This document shows, one piece after another, positions 15,608 to 22,722 of a stretch of DNA of 36,653 bases; position 1 is the stretch's first letter; each line of letters starts with the position of its first letter. The notes below the pieces were generated by a model. That model saw nothing but the letters and a program-made list of their open reading frames with translations, ran no database searches and had not been told where the DNA came from. Source of the stretch: Frankia alni (GTDB lineage: Bacteria; Actinomycetota; Actinomycetes; Frankiales; Frankiaceae); contig JAMFSN010000241.1 of assembly GCA_026225295.1 (NCBI GenBank), positions 1-36,653 of the forward strand. The letters are read 5' to 3'. The position numbers and the translations under genes were made by a program.

Positions 15608-16411
15608 TCATCCCTCGGCGTAGACGGGTCGGGTGCGGTCCTTCTTCGTGACGGTCAGGAAGGCGACGGTCGCCACGATCGCCGCCAGGAACAGCAGGCT
15701 CGTGACCAGGGTGCCCAGCCCGGCGCCACCATCGACGCGAGCGCCGCTGAGGTAGTCGCCGGTAGATCCGCCCAGCGGACGCGTCAGCACGTAGGCGACC
15801 CAGAAGGACAGGATGGGACCGAGTCCGAATCCGCGATGCGCGAGGTAGATGAACGCGATCGCGGCCGCGAAGATACCGACCGCGGTGAGCAGGCCCAGGC
15901 CGAGCCGGTCGGTCAGAAGGTCACCGGCGGCCGTGCCGAGCGCGAAGGTGAACAGCACGGACAACCAGTAGAACGTTTCGCGACGAGTCGTCACGATTGT
16001 GTGGATCGACAGCGTCCCCTCGCTGCGGTACCAGGCCAGAAAAGTCAGTGCGAGGACCGTGGAGAAGCCGATCGTGCTCACGATGAGGCTGACGTGCAGG
16101 CCGTCGGTGAGGTTGTCGGTGACCAGGGTGCCGACCACGCTGATCAGCACCACCGCGGTCCAGTACACGCCCGGCACGTACCCGCGGAGCCGGAACTGGG
16201 CAACCAGCGCGGCGACGAGCAGCACCGACATCAGCAACGTCGTCTTGCCGAGTCCGAACCCGAGCGTGCTGTTGATGTAGTCGGCCGCGCTCTCACCGAC
16301 CGTCGTGCACAGGATCTTGATGATCCAGAAGTAGACGGTGATTTCCGGAACCTTATTGATCATCGGCCGCCCGAGGGACCGGTTTTCTGTGGCTGAGGCA
16401 GTCATGGTCAT
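15608..16411 (-). CDS. COG4705-like polytopic membrane protein with four internal repeats
   Basis: 267 residues. The start NKVPEITVYFWIIKILCTTV followed by GESAADY is the hallmark of the uncharacterised COG4705 membrane-protein family. Nearly all residues lie in about eight hydrophobic spans. A repeated unit, aromatic-W then 8-9 residues, G, three residues, small residue, D, occurs four times: FWIIKILCTTVGESAAD, YWTAVVLISVVGTLVTD, YWLSVLFTFALGTAAGD and FWVAYVLTRPLGGSTGD. The regular membrane Asp and Gly suggest an ion or solute path, but no function has been assigned to the family as far as I know. It converges with the two-component operon (62 bases between stops). Confidence 0.75.
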   Translation of the reverse strand: MTMTASATENRSLGRPMINKVPEITVYFWIIKILCTTVGESAADYINSTLGFGLGKTTLLMSVLLVAALVAQFRLRGYVPGVYWTAVVLISVVGTLVTDNLTDGLHVSLIVSTIGFSTVLALTFLAWYRSEGTLSIHTIVTTRRETFYWLSVLFTFALGTAAGDLLTDRLGLGLLTAVGIFAAAIAFIYLAHRGFGLGPILSFWVAYVLTRPLGGSTGDYLSGARVDGGAGLGTLVTSLLFLAAIVATVAFLTVTKKDRTRPVYAEG

Positions 16412-16473
16412 GACGCCAGCATCCCGAGGGTCACCTGACTACAACCTGACCATGCGCCTGCGCGAGGACCTCC

Positions 16474-16653
16474 TCACCGACCGGCGACCCTCTTCTCCCA
16501 CGCGGCGGAAAGAACGTCCAGATTCTCGACCTGCGTCGTGCCTATCTCGGTTGAGCCGCGGTCGAGCTGGTCCGGGTTGACGAGCCGGGCCGGCTCACTC
16601 GCACCCTGCAGCAGACCGATCACACCCGACTGCAGATAACTGATGTCGCTCAC
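16474..16653 (-). CDS. Small hypothetical protein downstream of the BlaI/M56 locus
   Basis: 59 codons from GTG 16653: starts MSDISYLQSGVIGLLQ and ends LSAAWEKRVAGR. Its amino-acid pattern (amphipathic helices, balanced charge) looks coding, unlike the frames around it. It lies on the same strand as the M56 gene, 65 bases after that stop, and copy 2 of the operator-like motif sits 41 bases upstream pointing at it. The sequence faintly recalls pieces of actinobacterial XRE-type regulators but I cannot assign a family. It could be a truncated gene tail. The ribosome binding site is weak. Confidence 0.4.
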   Translation of the reverse strand: MSDISYLQSGVIGLLQGASEPARLVNPDQLDRGSTEIGTTQVENLDVLSAAWEKRVAGR

Positions 16654-16693
16654 GCCCGCTGATCCCCACTTTTGCCCGTGCGGCCCCCCCGGA

Positions 16694-16711
16694 CCACTAC
16701 AAGCTACTACA
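16694..16711 (-). promoter_or_regulatory. BlaI-type operator-like motif, copy 2
   Basis: On the minus strand TGTAGTAGCTTGTAGTGG, matching TGTAGTAGNNTGTAGNNN at every fixed position. It lies eight bases after the M56 stop and 41 bases before the small ORF at 16653, in the orientation of that ORF. See the other copies at 8943, 17874 and 23003. Confidence 0.6.
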
Positions 16712-16718
16712 GGAGGAT

Positions 16719-17855
16719 TCAGAGTCGTGTCGCGGCGTGGCGGGCGAACTCGAACAGGTCCTCCACGTCATGTTCGGCCGCCAACAGGCACACCACGGCG
16801 AGGGCCAACAGCATCAGCGGCCCGGCCGCGGGGACCCAGCGCCGCGCAACAGGCGGGTCCAACAGCGCGGTCACCCGGGCGCTGACCTGCCCGACGGTGA
16901 AACCCGTGGCCGTGGCGCCGTGGCGCCGTGGCGCCGTGGCGCCGTGACGGGCGAGGGGGCGCGGGCGACGGCCTGGGCCGCCAGCCGGCGGTCCCCGATC
17001 GCCGTGGCGGCGGCCTCGTCGGCCCACCGTTCCAACGCCTGGTCACAGGGGCTAACCAGCGGCCGGGCCGGCGGGCAGACGGCGGCCGCGAGGCGGACCG
17101 CGAACCGGTACAGCCAGTGGGCAGCGTCGAGGTGGCACTGTTCGTGGGCCAGCAGGACCCGGCGTTCGTCGGTGGACAGTGCGCGCAGCATCCCCGAGCT
17201 GACCACGATCCGGCCCGGCAGTCCCGGTACCGCGACCGCCGCCGGCGTCGGATCATCGACGACCAGCAGCCCCCCGGCGCAGGCACCGTCACGATGAGCG
17301 GGTAGCCACCGGCGGGCCTCCGAGACCAGCCCGCGGACCAGCACGACGCCGCCGGCTGCTCCGACCACGACGGCAACCCACGCCGCGACCGACGCGACCG
17401 CGGGTATCGGGTTGTTCACCGGCGCCGACCAGGCGGCCCGACCACCGACCGGCCGTCGCGACCGCCGGTACCTGTCCGACCAGCACCACGGTGGCCAGGC
17501 CGACGACCCCAACCCACACCGCCGCCGCGCCGACCGCCGCCACCGCCAAGGCGATCGCCGCCCGCGCCGGGGGTAGCCGCCGGGCGGCGGGCCGCGCAAA
17601 GGCCATCAGCCCGAGCGCCGCCGCGACCGCCAGATATAGAGCCCACCGCACGCTCAACACCCGGGTCACCGCCCCCTTGGCGTGCAGCCGATTCAGGATC
17701 GTCATCACCGTCGTATAGGCCAACTCACCGCCCAGCGCATCACGGACCGCAGCCGGCGGCAACGGCCGCCCCGCCGCCCACAAGACCGCCAGCACCTCGC
17801 CCTCCAACTGCCCCGCCCGCCGCCGCGGCGCGCCACCCGCCCGTGTCTGACTCAT
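16719..17855 (-). pseudogene. BlaI HTH fused to BlaR1/M56 metallopeptidase, broken by two frameshifts
   Basis: Reading on the minus strand. From ATG 17855 (MSQTRAGG) the frame encodes a BlaI/MecI winged-helix DNA-binding domain (QLEGEVLAVLWAAGRPLPPA, then YTTVMTILNRLHAKGAVTR). BlaI and M56 proteins are normally separate: a repressor and a membrane antibiotic-sensor protease that inactivates it. Here the wing and dimerisation half of BlaI are missing and, at 17660, the frame continues directly into an M56 N-terminus (VLSVRWALYLAVAAALG) with membrane helices. Near 17430 the frame slips by one base; the next frame carries NNPIPAVASVAAW, the zinc motif LLAHEQCHLDAAHWLYRF and the third-ligand region ERWADEAAA. 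At 16911-16942 an 8-bp tandem repeat shifts the frame again; the last frame carries GFTVGQVSARVTALLDPP, a membrane helix and the end at 16719. It is probably a pseudogene, or phase-variable, or affected by sequencing error. Operator-like motif copy 3 is 19 bases upstream of the start. Confidence 0.75.
16905..16946. repeat. 8-bp tandem repeat (CGTGGCGC x4) inside the M56 reading frame
   Basis: Four perfect copies of CGTGGCGC occupy 16911-16942, flanked by partial copies (CGTGGC before, CGTGAC after). Because 8 is not a multiple of 3, each gain or loss of a unit moves the frame. With the four copies present, the peptidase frame (HEQCH part) runs into a stop at 16871; losing one unit, or gaining two, would join it to the frame encoding the C-terminal segment that ends at 16719. 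This is worked out directly from the two frames. Confidence 0.8.
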
Positions 17856-17873
17856 CCGTCCATCGTGCGACTC

Positions 17874-17891
17874 TGTAGTAGCGTGTAGCAT
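17874..17891 (+). promoter_or_regulatory. BlaI-type operator-like motif, copy 3 (divergent promoter region)
   Basis: TGTAGTAGCGTGTAGCAT matches all fixed positions of TGTAGTAGNNTGTAGNNN. It lies 19 bases upstream of the BlaI-M56 start on one side and 46 bases before the PAP2 GTG on the other (two bases before ATG 17894, which opens a different frame). Autoregulatory operators of BlaI/MecI repressors lie in just this position. Confidence 0.6.
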
Positions 17892-17936
17892 CAATGCCGG
17901 TCGATCATTCCGCCTCGCGCGGGCGCCGCCTGCGCC

Positions 17937-19016
17937 GTGCGCTGCGACGCCGCCCGACGCTCCGCCGAATACCACCCCGGCCGGATCAACGCCCTGTTCC
18001 TGGTCGGCTTCGTCATGTTCGGGGCGGTCGGCTACCTTGCTCCCCGGATACACCTCAACCCCGACGAAATCAGCACCCCCGACTATCCCGCCGCCGGGGC
18101 CACCGCGCTCGCCCTCGCCGCCGCCGTCGCCGTCGACCTGCTGCTCCTGGTGGCGTTCGCCCTCCACGACCGGGCCCTCCGCCGTGGCACCTTCCACACC
18201 GGCGACCCCCGGAGGTTGATACCGCCGGTGGCGCGCCCGTTCGTCTGGCTTGTCCTGCTGCCCAGCCTGACTGGCCTGGCGGTTCTCGCCAGCCGGGTCG
18301 CCGACCGCACCGGCCCGCTGGCCGTGGACCGACGTGTCGATGAGCCCCTCATCTACCGCTTCCATTCCATCGCCCCGGAATTCCGAGGCCTCACCCAACT
18401 CGGCAGTCCGACCGGGGTCGCTGTCCTGTCTGTGCTGCTCGCCGTGCTCTGCCTCGTCGTCGGGCACCGTCGGGCCGTGCTGCTCGCCCTCGCCGGCCCA
18501 CCGCTGGCCGGTGCGCTGACCGAGTACGTCTTGAAGCCGCTCATCGGCGGCCGCGCCGGCGACCTCTACGCCTTCCCCGGCGGCGACGGCCACACCACCG
18601 GTGCCGTCGCCGTCGCCGCCGTCACCGCCCTGTTCCTGCTCCCCGCCGGCGCGTTCACGCCCCTGCCCCGCCAACTACGACGCCTCCTGGCGGTCTTGGC
18701 GATCGTCATCGCGAGCGCCGTTCCCCTCGGACTTGTCGTCCTTCGCTACCACTACGCCACCGACGTCCTCGCCGGCGCCTCCGTCGCCGGCGCCACCACC
18801 CTGATCCTCGCCCTCACCCTCGGCACCGCCGCGCGGCGACTGACGAGAACCCCGTCCGGCAGGCCAGGCAGGTGTCCGCTGAGCAAATCGTCTTCGGAGA
18901 CGTCGCCTCTGGTCACCACGGCGCAGCGATCGTCCGAAGAAGCCGCCGGTCGGATCCCCTCGCGAGCAGGTCATCCGACGCCGTCGTCCGCGCCCTGCCC
19001 GAAGCCCGCACCATGA
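17937..19016 (+). CDS. PAP2-superfamily phosphatase, membrane type
   Basis: 359 residues from GTG 17937; the start is uncertain and no clear ribosome binding site is seen. PAP2 membrane proteins dephosphorylate lipid phosphates such as undecaprenyl diphosphate or phosphatidic acid. Membrane spans lie near 20-37, 52-72, 96-112, 152-172, 175-190, 217-235 and 243-290. The catalytic region reads KPLIGGRAGDLYAFPGGDGH then TTG: the usual PSGH motif is GDGH here with one extra residue, and the first motif lacks the RP pair. The third motif retains the HxxxD pair in RYHYATDVLAG. It is therefore divergent but of normal length. The last 50 residues (after TAARRLTR) are low-complexity and read out of frame through a duplicated piece of the CDF gene, so the original C-terminus was probably shorter. 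It is divergent from the BlaI-M56 gene and may share operator copy 3. Confidence 0.7.
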   Translation: MRCDAARRSAEYHPGRINALFLVGFVMFGAVGYLAPRIHLNPDEISTPDYPAAGATALALAAAVAVDLLLLVAFALHDRALRRGTFHTGDPRRLIPPVARPFVWLVLLPSLTGLAVLASRVADRTGPLAVDRRVDEPLIYRFHSIAPEFRGLTQLGSPTGVAVLSVLLAVLCLVVGHRRAVLLALAGPPLAGALTEYVLKPLIGGRAGDLYAFPGGDGHTTGAVAVAAVTALFLLPAGAFTPLPRQLRRLLAVLAIVIASAVPLGLVVLRYHYATDVLAGASVAGATTLILALTLGTAARRLTRTPSGRPGRCPLSKSSSETSPLVTTAQRSSEEAAGRIPSRAGHPTPSSAPCPKPAP

Positions 19017-19076
19017 CCTGGTCCGCCCGCGCGTCCAGCTGATCATTGATCGACGGTCGCCACCGTGGGAGCCGGA
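18970..19076 (+). pseudogene. Duplicated 3' end of the CDF transporter gene
   Basis: This stretch repeats 20217-20322, the last 24 codons of the CDF gene plus 34 bases beyond its stop. Both encode ALPEAR..TWSARA before the stop and share CTGATCATTGATCGACGG across it. The copy has a one-base insertion (GTCATCCGACG against GTCATCGACG) and several substitutions. Its frame is not that of the PAP2 gene, which overlaps it. Together the copies form a direct repeat of about 107 bases spaced 1.25 kb apart around the CDF gene. Confidence 0.75.
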
Positions 19077-19370
19077 CGCCCACCCCACCCCTGACACCCC
19101 GGTCCGCTCGGGTGGGGCCGTCGGGGACCGGCGCCGCGAGGGAGTGGCGCCGGCCGTCTGTTTCAGACGGCCGGATTTCGGGATGGGCTCATCCGCATTG
19201 CCCGCACCCCATCGCGTGGTGATGATGGACCGTTACCGGGCAGTGATTCCCCCGGGCGTATGCCCTGCGAATCCCCACCGGTGGGTGTCCGGTAGTGGGT
19301 TCCGGTCGCCACGGGTCGCCGCCCATGAGCCGCGCGGCGCACGAGGGCCACTGCGGGTCATGATGGTGAT
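19077..19370. other. Intergenic region before the CDF gene
   Basis: About 290 bases without a supported gene. It holds the hairpin at 19150-19174 and presumably the CDF promoter. A weaker CCCCACCC/GGGTGGGG inverted pair lies near 19083-19116. Confidence 0.4.
19150..19174 (+). terminator. Perfect 11-bp hairpin
   Basis: CCGGCCGTCTG-TTT-CAGACGGCCGG, followed by ATTTCGGG. A tight GC-rich stem with a 3-nt loop, lying after the PAP2 gene and before the CDF gene. It is a plausible terminator of actinobacterial type (little or no U-tract). Confidence 0.5.
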
Positions 19371-20288
19371 GTGCATCTGGTTGCGGGTCGGAAGGCTGGT
19401 GAGAGCGCCGGTCTGGTCGGGGTCGATGACGCGGGTGAGCGACGCGCCGCGAACCGGGCGGTCGGCTTCAGCGCGGTCGGGCTGGCCGTCACGGGCCTCG
19501 CCGAGCTGGTGATTGCCCGGGTGACCGGGTCGGTCGGGCTGCTGGGGGATGCGTTCCACAACCTGTCCGACGTGTCGACGAGCCTGGTGGTGTTCCTCGG
19601 GTTCCGGATTTCCCGGCGGACCGCCAGCGAGCGCTACCCCTACGGACTGGACCGGGCCGAGGACCTCGCCGGCCTCGGCGTTGCGGCGGTGATCTGGGCC
19701 AGCGCGGTCTTCGCCGGCATCGAAAGCGTCCGCAAACTGCTCGGTCACGGCAGCACCAGCCACCTCGGTATCGGGATCGTCGGCGCGACGATCGGCATCC
19801 TCGGCAACCAGATCGTCGCCCGCTACAAACTGACCGTCGGCCGCCGGATCCAGTCCGCGACCCTCATCGGGGACGCCAAACATTCCTGGCTCGATGCGTT
19901 GTCGTCCGCCGGCGCGCTCGCCGGCCTGGTCGCGGTCGCCGCCGGGGCCCGCTGGGGTGACCCCGTCGCCGGCCTGGCCGTCACCCTGTTCATCTGCCAC
20001 GTCGGCTGGGAAGTCACCACCGACCTGGGCCACCACCTCCTCGACGGTGTCGAACCGGCCATCATCACCAACGCCGAAGCCGCCGCCGCCTCGGTCGCCG
20101 GCGTCACCCACACGCACGCCCGGGCCCGTTGGACCGGACGCACCCTGCGGGTCGAGATCGAAGGCTGGGCTGACCCCGACCTCACCATCGCGGCCACCGA
20201 CGACATCGGCCGCCACGTCATCGACGCCGTCGCCCACGCCCTGCCCGAAGCCCGCGCCATCACCTGGTCCGCCCGCGCCGCCGGCTGA
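19371..20288 (+). CDS. Cation diffusion facilitator (CDF) family metal exporter
   Basis: 305 residues from GTG 19371 (GGTGAT just upstream). CDF proteins are proton-coupled exporters of Zn2+, Cd2+, Co2+, Fe2+ or Mn2+. The metal-binding pairs are visible: GLLGDAFHNLSDV in TM2 (D and HNxxD) and LIGDAKHSWLDALSSAG in TM5 (D..HxxxD). Six spans are consistent with the hydrophobic segments at about 35-55, 60-80, 98-118, 125-145, 180-200 and 203-215. The cytoplasmic C-terminal domain contains a THTHARARW metal or dimer motif. Its 3' end is duplicated upstream (18970-19076). With the ZIP importer at 12.4 kb it suggests local metal homeostasis genes. It is monocistronic. Confidence 0.9.
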   Translation: MHLVAGRKAGESAGLVGVDDAGERRAANRAVGFSAVGLAVTGLAELVIARVTGSVGLLGDAFHNLSDVSTSLVVFLGFRISRRTASERYPYGLDRAEDLAGLGVAAVIWASAVFAGIESVRKLLGHGSTSHLGIGIVGATIGILGNQIVARYKLTVGRRIQSATLIGDAKHSWLDALSSAGALAGLVAVAAGARWGDPVAGLAVTLFICHVGWEVTTDLGHHLLDGVEPAIITNAEAAAASVAGVTHTHARARWTGRTLRVEIEGWADPDLTIAATDDIGRHVIDAVAHALPEARAITWSARAAG

Positions 20289-20322
20289 TCATTGATCGAC
20301 GGGCGTCGCCGTGGAGCCGGAC
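20217..20322. repeat. Direct repeat partner of 18970-19076
   Basis: 3' end of the CDF gene and the bases after its stop. The copy at 18970-19076 is degenerate, so this is the parental version. The repeats bracket the CDF gene. Confidence 0.7.
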
Positions 20323-20459
20323 ACTCCTTCCTGGTCGGATCGGCTGATGGCAGCGGCAAAGAGTCCCGGTAGTAGCGGCGAAATGGGCTGCTCGGCAGGT
20401 TCCACGGCATTTTCAACGGAGGACGGGCGGACCCGCGCGGGTGCTGGTCCTAGGCTGGC

Positions 20460-20690
20460 GATCTTCAGCAGGACCGCGCCGCCGTGCCCGGCCCGGCGGG
20501 CCACCTCGGTCGCTGGCACCCCGGAGTTCGGCCACAGCGACACCGCCGCGTGCCGCAGGTCACATATGGGCGTCGGCCCAGCGGCGACCGGCACAGCGCC
20601 TCGGTCAGGGCGTTCTTCCTGGCCTCGGCCCACACCGCGCTGTAGGCCGAGTGCGGTTCCCACGCCGGGCGATGGGTCGCGCTGTGGTGC
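20460..20690 (-). pseudogene. Tyrosine recombinase (phage-type integrase) C-terminal remnant
   Basis: On the minus strand one frame encodes HSAYSAVWAEARKNALTEAL then SPLGRRPY, and at about 20563 the similarity moves to another frame encoding DLRHAAVSLWPNSGVPATEV then ARRAGHGGAVLLKI. Actinobacterial integrases read RRPYDLRHA.VSLWLN.GVPAT.VA..AGHS..VLL..YA at this place, so the Arg and His catalytic residues are present but the nucleophile Tyr is lost and the gene is frameshifted. It marks a past integration event next to the HAF-repeat gene. Confidence 0.7.
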
Positions 20691-20753
20691 CGGTGTCAGC
20701 GCGGCTGCCCTGATCTGGACGTTTGGTCACCGTGACGCCGGCCCGGCAGAACG

Positions 20754-21815
20754 TTGTCGAGCCGAATCAGGCCCCCGTCGGGCTGGCGAGCCGCGGTGTG
20801 TAACCCGCAGTACAGACTCGTGCTCAGCCCCGCCAATTCCGTTGAATACCTCGGAATCAACAACCGCGGCGACATCATCGGTATCGGTGTCGACGCAACG
20901 GCCGAAGGGCGGGAGGTGGGTTTCATCATCAAGACCGGTACGACCACGCCCGTGTTCCTCGGCGCGCCCGGTGACGAAACCGACCAGCACACTGACACCA
21001 CGCCGCGGTCGATCAACGACCAGGGTGTGGTGGTGGGGAACTATCACAGAAATGAGGTCCTCCCGGGAGGCGTGGAAGCGACGATCCCGCGCCCGGCCAT
21101 GTGGCCAGACAACGGCACCGGCTCCGACCTCGGCGTGAATCCCACCGGGGACGCGGACGCGTTCGGCATTAACGACAATCAGCAGATCGTGGGCACGCAG
21201 GCCGGCAACACGGTCACTCCATGGCTCCAGCAGGGCACCACAGTGACCAACCTGCCGACGTTCGGCGGCGCCAGCGTCACGGAGGCGCTCGCCGTCGACA
21301 AGAACGGGGTGATGGTCGGCGACGGCAACCAGGCCAACGGCGACCAGGCGGCAACAGAGTGGGTCAACGGAAAGATCAGCTCACTCGGCACGCTCACCGG
21401 TGGTACCTGGCGCGAGGCGCTGGCCATCAACGGCTCTGGCCAGGCGGTCGGTTCGGCCACCACGCCGGGCAGCCCGATCAACCTGCCCAGCGCGGTAATG
21501 TTCAGTAACGGCAAAGCGCTCGATCTCAAGGCGCCGGGCGCCGGCCAAGGCTCCGCGCACGCCACCGCGATCAACACCAACGGCGTGATCGTCGGTGACG
21601 ACGGCATCGACCCTGACCTCGTGAGCGTCGCCAACGGCTTCATCTATCGCAACGGCCAGGCGACCGAGCTCAACACGCTGATCGCGCCGACCCAGAACGT
21701 GCGGCTGGCTGGCGCCACCGGCATCAACGACACCGGAGACATCGTCGAGGTCACCAAGCTGGACGGAACGGAGACGTCCGTCGGCTACGAACTACTGCCC
21801 ATTACGACCCCGTAG
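20754..21815 (+). CDS. HAF-repeat protein
   Basis: 353 residues in the frame opened by TTG 20754; the true start is uncertain (a GTG at MCNPQYRL is possible) and the N-terminus looks truncated because no signal peptide precedes the repeats. The body consists of seven copies of a (G/A)INxxGxxVG unit spaced 35-55 residues apart: GINNRGDIIG, SINDQGVVVG, GINDNQQIVG, AVDKNGVMVG, AINGSGQAVG, AINTNGVIVG and GINDTGDIVE. Such repeats form beta-propeller-like extracellular proteins of unknown function. The upstream neighbour is a dead integrase and a very strong hairpin follows the stop. It is Gly/Asn-rich, unlike the Arg-rich neighbours. Confidence 0.75.
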   Translation: MSSRIRPPSGWRAAVCNPQYRLVLSPANSVEYLGINNRGDIIGIGVDATAEGREVGFIIKTGTTTPVFLGAPGDETDQHTDTTPRSINDQGVVVGNYHRNEVLPGGVEATIPRPAMWPDNGTGSDLGVNPTGDADAFGINDNQQIVGTQAGNTVTPWLQQGTTVTNLPTFGGASVTEALAVDKNGVMVGDGNQANGDQAATEWVNGKISSLGTLTGGTWREALAINGSGQAVGSATTPGSPINLPSAVMFSNGKALDLKAPGAGQGSAHATAINTNGVIVGDDGIDPDLVSVANGFIYRNGQATELNTLIAPTQNVRLAGATGINDTGDIVEVTKLDGTETSVGYELLPITTP

Positions 21816-21820
21816 TCCGA

Positions 21821-21875
21821 CCCGAACACACCCGGGTCCGGACCGGTCACCGGTCCGGACCCGGGTATGTTCGGG
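21821..21875 (+). terminator. Very long terminator-like hairpin after the HAF gene
   Basis: A 26-bp stem with a single mismatch and a 3-nt loop (TCA at 21847-21849). Core arms CCCGGGTCCGGACCGG and its exact complement; outer arms CCCGAACA and TGTTCGGG. It begins six bases after the stop codon. No T-run follows, as usual for GC-rich actinobacteria. Confidence 0.75.
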
Positions 21876-21884
21876 CTCGAGAAT

Positions 21885-22055
21885 GTCTGGTGAAGTCTCA
21901 GGCTGACCAGTCCGCGAAAGCAGATGAACGCGCGCCAGGCGCACGAACGCCTCGTGGATGTCGTCGCGGGTCTCCCACCGGATGCGAAGGCACCGGAACC
22001 AGTGCAGCACGGCGAAGTGGGTACCCAAGCCGGCCGCCAGACCGTGTACACCCGG
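21885..22055 (-). pseudogene. IS5-type transposase C-terminal remnant
   Basis: The minus strand encodes FAVLHWFRCLRIRWETRDDI then HEAFVRLA, and in the next frame AFICFRGLVSLR. IS5-family DDE transposases end in WL..FRRLRIRWE.RDDIHEAFL.LACAIICWRRL, so this is the last 50 residues with one frameshift. The rest of the element is absent. Confidence 0.6.
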
Positions 22056-22113
22056 GGTAGAGGTTCCGTCGGGGCGGGCCCGCAACGCCCGCAGCCGGGT
22101 CTGACTCGGCCGG

Positions 22114-22686
22114 TCAGACAGGTAGGCCGAATTCGCGGGCGATGCCGGTAAGCCCCCCGAGGACCGGCCGCTCGAGCCCGCGGAAGGCCCAGCTGCCACC
22201 GACGCGGTACATCTCGCCGAACACCATCGCGTCTTCGTGGCGGGCCTTGTTTGACAGGTCGTAGCGGGCGATCTGGTGCCCGTCGGCCGGATCGAAGACG
22301 CGGATGTAGGCGTTGCGGATATCCCCGAAACTCTGCCGCCGATAGCCCGCGTCGTGGATGGTGACCGGGAATACGAGCCGGACGATGGCCTGTGACAGCA
22401 GATCGAGACGGATATCGATCTGCTCGTCGTCGCCTTCGTCCTCCCCGGTCAGGTTGTCGCCGAGATGCGCGATTTCCCCGCGCGGGCTGGACACGTTGTT
22501 AAAGTAGACGAAGAAGTCTCGTGACGGCGCCCGACCATCTGCTGCCAGGGCAATCGCGCTGGCGTCCAGGTCGAACTCGGTCGCCCCGGCGGTACTGGGA
22601 TCCCAGCCCAAACCGACCGTCACATGAGAAATCCCGTCGACCTCACCGGGATTCAGGGAGCTGTCCACACGCCTGCCCTCGTTCAC
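22114..22686 (-). CDS. TerD-family protein
   Basis: 190 residues from GTG 22686; a second GTG at 22668 has a better spaced GAGGGCAGG and may be the real start. TerD-family proteins bind Ca2+ and are linked to tellurite, phage and stress resistance; in actinomycetes they also occur as isolated paralogues. Clear signatures: VTVGLGWDPSTAGATEFDLD (Ca2+ site start), YFNNVSSPRGEIAHLGDNLT, GEDEGDDEQIDIRLD and the ending VFGEMYRVGGSWAFRGL. The N-terminal LSKGGNVSL segment of canonical TerD is not recognisable, so the 5' end may have been altered. No other ter genes are near. The tRNA-Lys lies 36 bases upstream on the same strand. Confidence 0.85.
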   Translation of the reverse strand: MNEGRRVDSSLNPGEVDGISHVTVGLGWDPSTAGATEFDLDASAIALAADGRAPSRDFFVYFNNVSSPRGEIAHLGDNLTGEDEGDDEQIDIRLDLLSQAIVRLVFPVTIHDAGYRRQSFGDIRNAYIRVFDPADGHQIARYDLSNKARHEDAMVFGEMYRVGGSWAFRGLERPVLGGLTGIAREFGLPV

Positions 22687-22722
22687 TTCTGTGTGGTACT
22701 CGACATAGCCATCTTACCGAAA

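Noticed and set aside
17289-18674. 461-codon minus-strand frame covering the PAP2 gene
   Set aside because: Only the part below 17855 (BlaI and M56 N-terminus) is real; the upstream part is a Glu/Gly-rich antisense shadow of the PAP2 gene.
20355-20375. GGTAGTAGCGGCGAAA as a fifth copy of the BlaI-like motif
   Set aside because: The first half fits but the second TGTAG half is absent, and it is not upstream of a gene.
20311-21138. 275-codon plus-strand frame overlapping the integrase remnant and HAF gene
   Set aside because: Ser/Arg/Pro-rich, no motifs; the HAF repeats lie in another frame.
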